Shown here: positions 57,750 through 64,000 of the stretch, piece by piece
Numbering within the stretch: position 1 is the stretch's first letter
Layout: every line of letters begins with the position of its first letter
Source: Brevibacterium sp.
GTDB lineage: Bacteria; Actinomycetota; Actinomycetes; Actinomycetales; Brevibacteriaceae
Length of the DNA stretch: 64,000 bases
Assembly (NCBI RefSeq): GCF_031179145.1
Contig: NZ_JAPSIB010000003.1
Span: 1-64,000, forward strand
Direction of reading: 5' to 3'
The notes under the pieces: model-generated
Told to the model about the DNA's origin: nothing
Databases searched by the model: none
Seen by the model: only the letters and a program-made list of their open reading frames with translations
Made by a program: the position numbers and the translations under genes

Positions 57750-60260
57750 TCACCGCCCCAGCAGGTCGAGGGCCGCATTCGCGATCGCGACCGCGTCGAT
57801 GCCGTGGAGCTCGTAGGCTTGCGCCACCGAGGAGGCCTGACCGAAGTCGCTCACGCCGAGATTGCACGTCGCGTCCCCGCGGACGCCGGCGAGGAACGCG
57901 AGAGTGTGCGGATGACCGTCGAGCACGGTGACGAGCGGGGCCGGATGGGCAGCGGGGAAGAGCTCGTCGGCGATCGCCGAGCGGGTGCTCGCGGCGACCC
58001 GGCCTCTCTCCTGGACCGAGCGGAAGATCTTCGACGGGGAGCTCAGGCACACGATGCCCGCCCGCACTCCCAGGCTCGCAAGCCGGGCAGCGGCGTCGAT
58101 GACCTCGGTCATGATCGCCCCCACGCCCACCAGGGTCACTTCGTCCTGGCTCGCCGGATGCGGGCTCAAGCGGTAACCGCCGGCGACGACCTGCTCCCGT
58201 CTGCGCTCCCGCAGCAGAGGATCGGCGGGCACCGCGGCCAGCTCCTGGACCACCGGCCGTGTCGTCAGCCGGAAGTACGCGGAATCGCCGTCGGGGTCGG
58301 CGAGCTCCCGCAGCGCCTCGAGCAGAGTCCATTCGAGATCCTGAGCGAAGGCCGGCTCCCAGCTCGTCAGTCGTGGGATCTCCAGGGTCACCGACGGCGT
58401 GTTGAACGACTGATGCGCCCCACCCTCCGGCGCCAGGGTCACTCCCGACGGGGTGCCGACCATGATCGAGCGGCCACCTGCATAGAGGGCGAAGGTCCAG
58501 GGTTCGAGCGCCCGATTGATGAAGGGATCGTAGATCGTCGCGATCGGCAGCAGGGGCTGACCCCAGCGCGCACCCGTGGATCCCAGCTCGCAAGCCAGGG
58601 ACACCAGGTTGACCTCCGCGATGCCCATCTCGATGTGCTGACCGCTCGAGTCCTCGTGCCATTTGAGGATCCGCTCCCGATCGTCGGAGAACCAGTCCTC
58701 GCGTCCCGCCGGCGACCACACCCCGGTCTTGTTGATCCACCCGCCGAGGTTGGTCGACGTCGCGACGTCCGGGCTGATGGTGACCACGCGCCGGGCCACG
58801 GCGGGGGCGACGTGCTTGAGATCGGAGAGGAACCGGCCCGATGCCGCCTGGGTGGAGATCACGGACTTGGGAGTGAAGCCCAACTCCACGGGCACCTCGG
58901 CGACGGTGTGGGTCTCGAACTCCTCACGGGTGAGGCGCTCCGCGGTCTCCCGGCACAGCCTGCCCGCGGCAGAGTCGGGGGCGAAAGCCCGCCAGGGATC
59001 GTCGAGGTCCATCCCCGAAGCGGTGGCGAGGTCGCGCATCTGCGCTTCGGTGAGCTGGGCGGCGTGGTTGCCGGGGTGCCCCTCGGTGGCCAGGCCCTTG
59101 CCCTTGATCGTGTAGGCGAAGATGACGGTCGGGCGGGCATCGTCGATGCGGGAGAACGTGTCGACGAGCTGCCCGAGGTCGTGTCCGCCCAGGTCGCGGA
59201 TGAGGGATGCGAGGGCGTCGGCGTCGAACTCGTCGAGCAGGGATCTCAGGGCGGCGGCGTCCGCCTCGGCGAGGCCGGACAGCAGGCGGTCACGGACCTC
59301 ACTGGGGTGGGCGCGCAGGAGCCGTTGGTACTCCGGGTTCGACATCCCGACGAGGCGGTCCTTGAGCGCCTGACCGCCCGTGGAGGCGAACACCGCCTCG
59401 AGCCGGCGTCCCCACGGGCAGGTGAGGACCTGCCAGCCGGCGGCGGCGAACATCCCCTGCAGGCGCGCGATCTGCACGTCGGGGATGACGCGGTCGAGGG
59501 ACTGCCGGTTGAGGTCGACGATCCACACGATCTCGCCCAGCTGGCGCACCTCGGGGTCGATGATGGCCTCCCACACGGCGCCCTCATCCATCTCCGCATC
59601 ACCGAGCAGCGAGTAGAAACGACCGGCGCGTGGAGTGTCCGGGAACTGGTCGGACGCGTAGCGGTGGGCGAGCGCCGCCCACACCGGGGCGGTGGCCCCG
59701 ATGCCGACGGATCCGGTCGAGAAGTCGACGGTGTCAGGGTCCTTCGTCCGCGAGGGGTAGGGCTGGAGCCCACCCAGGCTGCGCAGGGTGTCGAGGTGCT
59801 CCTCGGCGAGGTCGCCGAGGAGGTAGTTGATCGCGTGGAGCACCGGTGAGGCGTGCGGCTTCACCGAGACGCGATCGATCGACCGCAGCGTGGTGAACCA
59901 CAGCGCCGTCATGATCGCCGTCATCGAGGCCGACGAGGACTGGTGCCCACCGACCTTGACCCCGTCCGGATTGGCCCGACCCCGGTTGGCCCGGTCGATG
60001 ATCGACGTGGACAGCCAGAGAACACGCTGGGCGATCTCGTCGAGCACCGCCTCGTCCGCCGAGGAGGACGCCCGCAGCGGCCTGTCGTTCGTCGTCGGCG
60101 GGCTGACCTGGAGGGACGTCTCGAACTGGTGGAGCTCGTCGTCCCTGTGCACCGGATCGTCCCCGTACACCGGCTCGTCCCCGTGCATCGGACCGTCCTT
60201 GTGCACCGCGTCGTCCCGGTGCCGGGCGGCCCCCTGCTCATCGTTCGTCTGCTGGTGCAC
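57750..60260 (-). CDS. Homodimeric pyruvate dehydrogenase E1-like transketolase
   Basis: This 836-residue ThDP enzyme has the single-chain layout of AceE-type E1: GGHQSSSASMTAIMTALWF, DFSTGSVGIGATAPVWAAL, the ThDP motif LLGDAEMDEGAVWEAI ending WIVDLNRQS, a middle Pyr domain (GQHIEMGIAEVNLVSLACEL) and a C-terminal domain to VSDFGQASS. It is shorter than AceE (about 890) and not near E2/E3 genes, so it may use another 2-oxo acid or be a transketolase-like paralogue. The N-terminus has five hexapeptide repeats. Start: GTG 60260, weak ribosome site, so the repeat region may or may not be fully translated. Confidence 0.85.
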   Translation of the reverse strand: MHQQTNDEQGAARHRDDAVHKDGPMHGDEPVYGDDPVHRDDELHQFETSLQVSPPTTNDRPLRASSSADEAVLDEIAQRVLWLSTSIIDRANRGRANPDGVKVGGHQSSSASMTAIMTALWFTTLRSIDRVSVKPHASPVLHAINYLLGDLAEEHLDTLRSLGGLQPYPSRTKDPDTVDFSTGSVGIGATAPVWAALAHRYASDQFPDTPRAGRFYSLLGDAEMDEGAVWEAIIDPEVRQLGEIVWIVDLNRQSLDRVIPDVQIARLQGMFAAAGWQVLTCPWGRRLEAVFASTGGQALKDRLVGMSNPEYQRLLRAHPSEVRDRLLSGLAEADAAALRSLLDEFDADALASLIRDLGGHDLGQLVDTFSRIDDARPTVIFAYTIKGKGLATEGHPGNHAAQLTEAQMRDLATASGMDLDDPWRAFAPDSAAGRLCRETAERLTREEFETHTVAEVPVELGFTPKSVISTQAASGRFLSDLKHVAPAVARRVVTISPDVATSTNLGGWINKTGVWSPAGREDWFSDDRERILKWHEDSSGQHIEMGIAEVNLVSLACELGSTGARWGQPLLPIATIYDPFINRALEPWTFALYAGGRSIMVGTPSGVTLAPEGGAHQSFNTPSVTLEIPRLTSWEPAFAQDLEWTLLEALRELADPDGDSAYFRLTTRPVVQELAAVPADPLLRERRREQVVAGGYRLSPHPASQDEVTLVGVGAIMTEVIDAAARLASLGVRAGIVCLSSPSKIFRSVQERGRVAASTRSAIADELFPAAHPAPLVTVLDGHPHTLAFLAGVRGDATCNLGVSDFGQASSVAQAYELHGIDAVAIANAALDLLGR
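60135..60224. repeat. 18-bp tandem repeat (five copies) coding hexapeptides at the N-terminus of the E1-like gene
   Basis: Five imperfect 18-bp units encode RHRDDA, VHKDGP, MHGDEP, VYGDDP and VHRDDE (consensus xHxDxP). The array keeps the reading frame and lies ahead of the conserved enzyme core; the 122 bp upstream to the ACC deaminase gene also holds short repeats (GGGTCGGGTTCCT and GTCAACCGAGC, each at least twice). Confidence 0.8.
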
Positions 60261-60382
60261 GTGCGCCTCGTTCCTGGGTCGGGTTCCTACGGTGAACTGT
60301 CGGGTCGGGTTCCTGGGTCGGTCGAGCAGTGGAACCGCTCGAGCTCAGGGGTCAACCGAGCTGCGGGTCAACCGAGCAGGGG

Positions 60383-61399
60383 TCAGAAGATCGAGCTGTA
60401 GGCGTTGAGCGCCAGCTGCCCGCCGAGGTGGGCGTAGAGGACCGTGGAGTCCTCGGCGATCGTGCCGTCGGCGACGAGGTCGATGAGTCCGGCCATCGAC
60501 TTGCCTTCGTAGACGGGGTCGAGGATGACGCCTTCGAGTTCGGCGGTCTTCCGGATCGCGTTCACGGTGACCTCGTCGGGAATGCCGTAGGCCGGTCCTT
60601 CCCAGCCGGGCCGCACGTCGACGTCGGCGTCGGTGATCTCGCGGCCGAGTCCGATCAGTTCGGCGGTGTTCGCGGCGATGCGCTTGACCTGGTCCCGGGT
60701 CTTCTCAAGCGTCGCGGAGGCGTCGATGCCGATGACCTGACGCTTGCGCCCCCCGGCTTCCTCGAGCGCGGCGAATCCCGCGATCATGCCGGCATGGGTC
60801 GAGCCGGTGACGGTGCAGACGACGATGGTGTCGAAGAAGACGCCGAGCTCCTTCTCCTGCTCGGCGACCTCGTAGGCCCAGTTCGCGAAGCCGAGTCCGC
60901 CGAACTTGTGCTCGGAAGCGCCGGCCGGGATCGGGTACGGGGTGCCGCCCGAGGCCTCCACCTCGGCGATGGCGTTCTCCCAGCTCGAGCGGATGCCGAT
61001 GTCGAATCCGGCGTCGTCGAGGCGGACATCGGCGCCCATGATCCGAGAGAGCTCGATGTTGCCGACCTTGTCGTTGACCGGGTCGTCCCAGTCGACCCAG
61101 CGCTCCTGCACCAGGCGGGCCTTCATCCCCAGATGGGCGGCGACGGCCGCAACCTGCCGGGTGTGGTTGGACTGGTAGCCGCCGATCGACACGAGCGTGT
61201 CGGCCCCGGAGGCGAGGATGTCCGGGACGATGTACTCGAGCTTGCGGGTCTTGTTGCCGCCGAAGGCGAGACCGGAGTTGACGTCCTCCCGCTTGGCCCA
61301 GACCCGGGCCCCGCCGAGGTGGTCGCCGAGTCGTCTCAGCTCGTGCACCGGGCTGGGTCCGAAGGTCAGTGGGTAGCGCTCGAAATCGGTGATTGCCAT
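60383..61399 (-). CDS. acdS: 1-aminocyclopropane-1-carboxylate (ACC) deaminase
   Basis: The 338-residue PLP enzyme equals the usual ACC deaminase length and follows its sequence: [38 protein letters not shown] with the PLP lysine K50, [29 protein letters not shown] and [18 protein letters not shown]. Two residues that separate ACC deaminase from D-cysteine desulfhydrase are kept: Glu in VYEGK and Leu in AHLGG (Leu325 here). It cuts ACC to 2-oxobutyrate and ammonia, lowering plant ethylene when the host is a plant. The ATG 61399 has AAGAGGACG before it. It is divergent from a GntR-FCD gene, not the Lrp-type AcdR seen in proteobacteria. Confidence 0.93.
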   Translation of the reverse strand: MAITDFERYPLTFGPSPVHELRRLGDHLGGARVWAKREDVNSGLAFGGNKTRKLEYIVPDILASGADTLVSIGGYQSNHTRQVAAVAAHLGMKARLVQERWVDWDDPVNDKVGNIELSRIMGADVRLDDAGFDIGIRSSWENAIAEVEASGGTPYPIPAGASEHKFGGLGFANWAYEVAEQEKELGVFFDTIVVCTVTGSTHAGMIAGFAALEEAGGRKRQVIGIDASATLEKTRDQVKRIAANTAELIGLGREITDADVDVRPGWEGPAYGIPDEVTVNAIRKTAELEGVILDPVYEGKSMAGLIDLVADGTIAEDSTVLYAHLGGQLALNAYSSIF

Positions 61400-61486
61400 G
61401 TCGTCCTCTTCGTCGTTGGTGGTGACTGCCGAGGGAACTGACAGCCAACGGCCCGTGAAACCTGTGACCCAGATCGCCGTGCCAAT

Positions 61487-61502
61487 ATGCAATATATTGC
61501 AT
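61487..61502. promoter_or_regulatory. GntR-type palindromic operator between acdS and the GntR gene
   Basis: ATGCAATATATTGCAT is a perfect 16-bp palindrome in the 158-bp divergent gap, 88 bp from the acdS ATG and 56 bp from the GntR GTG. Its AT-rich centre fits FCD-subfamily GntR operators and the overlapping promoters. Confidence 0.75.
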
Positions 61503-61557
61503 TCCGGGGCGGACTACAATGGCTTCGACACACTTTCGTCCTCGAGGAAGGATCCCG

Positions 61558-62223
61558 GTGCCGATTCCCACCACGGCCGCTCCGGCTCGGACGCTGCTGC
61601 GCGATGACGTCTATCAGGCGATTCGCGATGCCATCGTGCGGGGGCAGCTGGCTCCCGGCGAGCAGCTGCGCGACACCGAGCTCGGCGCCTGGCTGCAGGT
61701 CTCGCGGACACCGGTGCGAGAGGCCCTGCAGCGTTTGGCTCAGGCCGGCCTGGTCGTGGCGGAGCCGGGGAAGATGACCCGGGTCGCCGACGAGGATCCG
61801 CGGGCGATCGTGCATGCCCGGCAGATCGCCGCCGAGCTCCACGCCCTGGCGATGAGTCTGGCCATCGGGTCCCTCGACGAGGCGGATCTGACGACGATGG
61901 AAGCGGCGAATGCTCGCCTGCGCGCAGCCCTGCAGGGGTCGGACATCGATGCCGCGATCTCCGCCGACGACGACTTCCACGAAGTCGCTCTTCTCCGCAG
62001 CGGCAATCCCCTCATCCCCAGCCACCTCGAGGTCGTCACGGCAACGCTGCGCCGGGCGGAGTACCTGCACTTCGATTCGGTCAAGGGCTCGGCCTCACCG
62101 GAACAGCACGACGAGATCCTCGCCGCGATCAGATCCGGGGACCGGGAACGTGCGGTCGCTCTGACGCGGGCGAACTGGTCCGTGCTGACCGGCGAGGGGG
62201 ACCAGAGCCCGAACGAGCGCTGA
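61558..62223 (+). CDS. GntR-family (FCD) transcriptional regulator
   Basis: The 221-residue protein has a winged HTH (VYQAIRDAIVRGQLAPGEQL, LGAWLQVSRTPVREALQRLA) and an all-helical FCD domain with the conserved Asp/His residues (ISADDDFHEVAL, EEQHDEIL-like EQHDEILAAI). The GTG at 61558 is chosen because GAGGAAGG lies about 6 bp before it; an ATG at 61519 would add 13 residues. Its divergent place to acdS and the palindrome between suggest it controls acdS, perhaps with ACC or an amino acid as ligand; that is an inference. Confidence 0.9.
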   Translation: MPIPTTAAPARTLLRDDVYQAIRDAIVRGQLAPGEQLRDTELGAWLQVSRTPVREALQRLAQAGLVVAEPGKMTRVADEDPRAIVHARQIAAELHALAMSLAIGSLDEADLTTMEAANARLRAALQGSDIDAAISADDDFHEVALLRSGNPLIPSHLEVVTATLRRAEYLHFDSVKGSASPEQHDEILAAIRSGDRERAVALTRANWSVLTGEGDQSPNER

Positions 62224-62318
62224 GTCCGGCGCCGCCTGCGCAGAACCGTCCGGCGTCGCCTGCGCAGAACCGACCGGCATCACCAGCGCAGAACGGTCCG
62301 GCGCAGCCTGCTCAGATC
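62224..62318. repeat. 24-bp tandem repeat (four copies) between convergent genes
   Basis: Units begin at 62224, 62248, 62272 and 62296 with consensus GTCCGGCGYCGCCTGCGCAG followed by AACC; the fourth copy runs into the last codons of the LysE gene. The units have no spacer diversity, so this is a minisatellite and not a CRISPR array. It lies directly after the GntR stop. Confidence 0.8.
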
Positions 62319-62953
62319 TTCGCGGCCCCCACCGCCAGCTGCGCGCCGAACGCGACGATGACTCCGCCGGCGATCCGGTCGATCCACTGTCCGAAGGCCT
62401 CGGACCTGAGCTTCTTCGACAGAGTGCGGCCGCCCACGACGACGAGGACGAACCACGACATCCCGATGACGCTGTGGACGAGTGCGAGCAGCACACCCAT
62501 GAGCAGCGGCGAGACCCCCTCGGGGACGAACTGCGGGATCGTGGCCAGGTAGAAGACTCCGACCTTCGGGTTGAGAAGGTTGGTCATGAATCCGAGCCCC
62601 AGCCCCTGCCAGGCGTTGCCCCGGATCTGCGGGAGAGCCGCCTCGGCGTCCTCCTGGGCCTTCTTGAAGCCCTTGATGAGCATGAGGACGCCCATGATCA
62701 CGAGGTAGGCGGCGCCGGCGACCGTGAGCATGCGGTACGCGAGGTCGGACGCTGCCAGGAGAAGAGTCGCACCGGTCGCGGTGGCGACGCCCCACACGAT
62801 GGTGCCGAGCTGGATGCCGGCGGCGGTCGAGAACGAATAGGTCTTCGAGCGCGTGATGGAGCTGCGCAGGACCAGCGTCGTGTCGAGACCGGGAATGACG
62901 GTGAGCAGGACGGCGAAGGCGGCGAACCCGATGAGGGCGGAGGTGATCGTCAC
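62312..62953 (-). CDS. LysE/RhtB-family amino-acid exporter
   Basis: The 213-residue protein has six helices and the LysE/RhtB opening FAAFAVLLTVIPGLDTTLVL, with GxxxG and STAAGIQLGTIVWG, then GFMTNLLNPKVGVFYLATIPQF, the family signature NLLNPK. Such exporters release amino acids such as lysine, threonine or homoserine. It is the terminal gene of this strand before the LGFP gene and convergent with the GntR gene; its last codons overlap the minisatellite. The substrate is not predictable. Confidence 0.92.
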   Translation of the reverse strand: MTITSALIGFAAFAVLLTVIPGLDTTLVLRSSITRSKTYSFSTAAGIQLGTIVWGVATATGATLLLAASDLAYRMLTVAGAAYLVIMGVLMLIKGFKKAQEDAEAALPQIRGNAWQGLGLGFMTNLLNPKVGVFYLATIPQFVPEGVSPLLMGVLLALVHSVIGMSWFVLVVVGGRTLSKKLRSEAFGQWIDRIAGGVIVAFGAQLAVGAAKI

Positions 62954-63073
62954 CGGTCAATCATGGAGCCTGGGACACTGCGGCGGCAACCGGGTCTCGG
63001 GCGGCGGAGAACGGTCCCAGCTTCAAGGTCACTTCCCAGGTTCGTCGGGCATTTCCCGACTTATTCTTTGAGT

Positions 63074-64000
63074 ATGCGCAACTCCTCCGCTTTGAGGCAG
63101 GCCGGCCTCAGGGCGGCGGCCCTGCTCTCCTGCCTGGTTCTCCTCGCCCTGGTCGGTCCCATGCCCGCTCACGCCGCCTATCCGACGAGCGGCGCGATCG
63201 GCACCCTGTACCACTCGCTCGGCGGCAGTTCGGGTCGGCTCGGAGAGACGACGAGCCCCGTTCGGTGCACGCTCATCGAGAACGGGTGCTATCAGTCGTT
63301 CCAACGCGGCTCGATCCACTGGACGAAGGCCACCGGAGCGCAGGCGACCTGGGGCGCGATCCGCACCGCCTGGTCGAGGTCGGGATGGGAGAACGGGCCG
63401 CTCGGATACCCGACCAGCCCGGAACGCTGCACACTCATCCAGAACGGGTGCTATCAGTCGTTCCAACGCGGCTCGATCCACTGGACGAACGCGACCGGAG
63501 CGCATCCGACCTGGGGCGCGATCCGCACGGCATGGAAGAACTCCGGCTGGGAGACCGGGCCACTCGGATATCCGACGACCGATGAGTACCGATCAGGGTC
63601 CGAGACCCGGCAGAACTTCCAGAAGGGCTGGATCTCCTGGGCCAGCGGACGCGGCGCGACGGTGCACATCACGACCGCCCCGGCGTCGTTCTCGCTCAAC
63701 GGGTCCGGATTCGGCCACGGCGTGGGGATGAGCCAGTACGGTGCCCGCGGGATGGCCGCGTCCGGGAAGACCGCGACCCAGATCCTCGAGCACTACTACT
63801 ATCCGGCGAAGGCGACCTCGACCACGGCTCATGCCAACGAGGAGATCAAGGTGCAGCTGGTGGCCGGACGGAAGTCGGTGACCATCACTCCCGCCGCGGG
63901 CCGCCTGCGGGTGAAGGTCGGCTCGTCCGTCCTCGAATCAAGCTCCGCGATCACCGTCGAACGCACCTCGGCGGGCACAGTGAAGGCGATCGTGGGCGGG
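63074..64000 (+). CDS. Secreted LGFP-repeat protein with SpoIID/LytB-like motif (partial, runs off the window)
   Basis: The frame is open to the end (309 residues seen). Residues 1-34 form a signal peptide ending AHA. Then LGFP-type repeats follow: GTLYHSLGGSSGRLGET, and two 54-residue units (60-113 and 114-167) with NGCYQSFQRGSIHWT and WGAIRTAW, GPLGYP; the pair is nearly identical also in DNA. After a third partial unit comes GSGFGHGVGMSQYGARGMA (about 210-228), the SpoIID/LytB signature of peptidoglycan-stem-processing or cell-wall enzymes. LGFP repeats are thought to bind the cell wall of corynebacteria-like organisms. TATTCT lies 6 bp before the ATG, so the transcript may be leaderless. 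It is likely a cell-envelope hydrolase. Confidence 0.88.
   Translation, partial: MRNSSALRQAGLRAAALLSCLVLLALVGPMPAHAAYPTSGAIGTLYHSLGGSSGRLGETTSPVRCTLIENGCYQSFQRGSIHWTKATGAQATWGAIRTAWSRSGWENGPLGYPTSPERCTLIQNGCYQSFQRGSIHWTNATGAHPTWGAIRTAWKNSGWETGPLGYPTTDEYRSGSETRQNFQKGWISWASGRGATVHITTAPASFSLNGSGFGHGVGMSQYGARGMAASGKTATQILEHYYYPAKATSTTAHANEEIKVQLVAGRKSVTITPAAGRLRVKVGSSVLESSSAITVERTSAGTVKAIVGG
63251..63574 (+). repeat. 162-bp tandem coding repeat in the LGFP protein gene
   Basis: Units 63251-63412 and 63413-63574 are in-frame, each 54 codons, with long identical runs (for example around the NGCYQSFQRGSIHW codons). The high DNA identity means recent duplication or gene conversion, and copy number may differ between strains. 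Confidence 0.85.

Noticed and set aside
57595-58740. A 381-residue minus-strand open frame overlapping the end of the E1-like gene
   Set aside because: It overlaps conserved coding sequence in another frame on the same strand and reads as Arg/Pro-rich low-complexity sequence.
62224-62318. Possible CRISPR array
   Set aside because: Four directly abutting 24-bp units with no spacers and no cas genes; it is a minisatellite.
1-64000. rRNA, tRNA, insertion sequences, integrase or prophage genes
   Set aside because: I read both strands for tRNA-like ends, transposase DDE/IS motifs and integrase signatures and saw none that I could support.

Overview
This window is high-GC chromosomal DNA from an actinobacterium, most likely Brevibacterium or a close relative. 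The basis is GC-rich third codon positions, frequent GTG/TTG starts, ATGA/GTGA gene overlaps, an ECF41-type sigma factor and a full actinobacterial phenylacetate pathway; the genus is an inference. I see no rRNA, tRNA, CRISPR array, integrase or transposase. The contents are mainly catabolism, uptake and local regulation.

Layout. 0-4.6 kb: the end of a molybdenum hydroxylase, its MobA-like and XdhC-like maturation factors, an OFA-family MFS carrier with a 57-residue membrane partner, and a VTT/DedA membrane protein. 4.6-9.9 kb: a compact sugar-acid unit (UxaA-type dehydratase, IclR regulator, DapA-superfamily lyase, Nramp-like transporter). It is bracketed by a 30-bp direct repeat and carries two matching IclR-type operator candidates. 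9.9-23.7 kb: the phenylacetate regulon (paaABCDE with paaF/paaH/paaG on the minus strand, paaI-paaK-tetR, paaZ, and an MHS-type transporter), tied together by a shared palindromic operator seen at five places. 23.9-31.8 kb: a Gfo/Idh/MocA dehydrogenase, a DHA2 exporter, a threonine dehydratase-like enzyme, an AhpD/ECF41 pair with a recognisable ECF41 promoter, a methyltransferase and a Fic/antitoxin-like pair. 31.9-38.0 kb: a polar amino-acid ABC importer with a second Gfo/Idh/MocA enzyme and an FAD amine oxidase, opposite a LacI regulator and its operator. 38.0-44.4 kb: an IclR regulator, an orphan binding protein, a short-chain dehydrogenase, a YkvI-like membrane protein and a membrane glycosyltransferase. 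44.4-48.7 kb: an Lrp regulator followed by E1alpha-E1beta-E2 of a branched-chain 2-oxoacid dehydrogenase. 48.7-53.0 kb: an overlapping acyl-CoA synthetase, ketoacyl synthase and acyl-CoA dehydrogenase unit of unknown product. 53.3-64 kb: an ACS-family carrier, a RibD-like reductase, an aldehyde dehydrogenase, a homodimeric PDH-E1-like transketolase, ACC deaminase opposite a GntR regulator, a LysE exporter, and the start of a secreted LGFP-repeat/SpoIID-like protein that runs off the end.

The genes fit a free-living heterotroph using aromatic, amino-acid and sugar-acid substrates: phenylacetyl-CoA breakdown yields acetyl-CoA and succinyl-CoA, the branched-chain complex yields acyl-CoAs, and each module has its own regulator beside it. 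The observations most worth checking are the repeat-bracketed sugar-acid unit with its motif-less Nramp homologue, the acyl-CoA synthetase/KAS/dehydrogenase operon, a 10-mer present 31 times on both strands, and several unassigned operators and palindromes.
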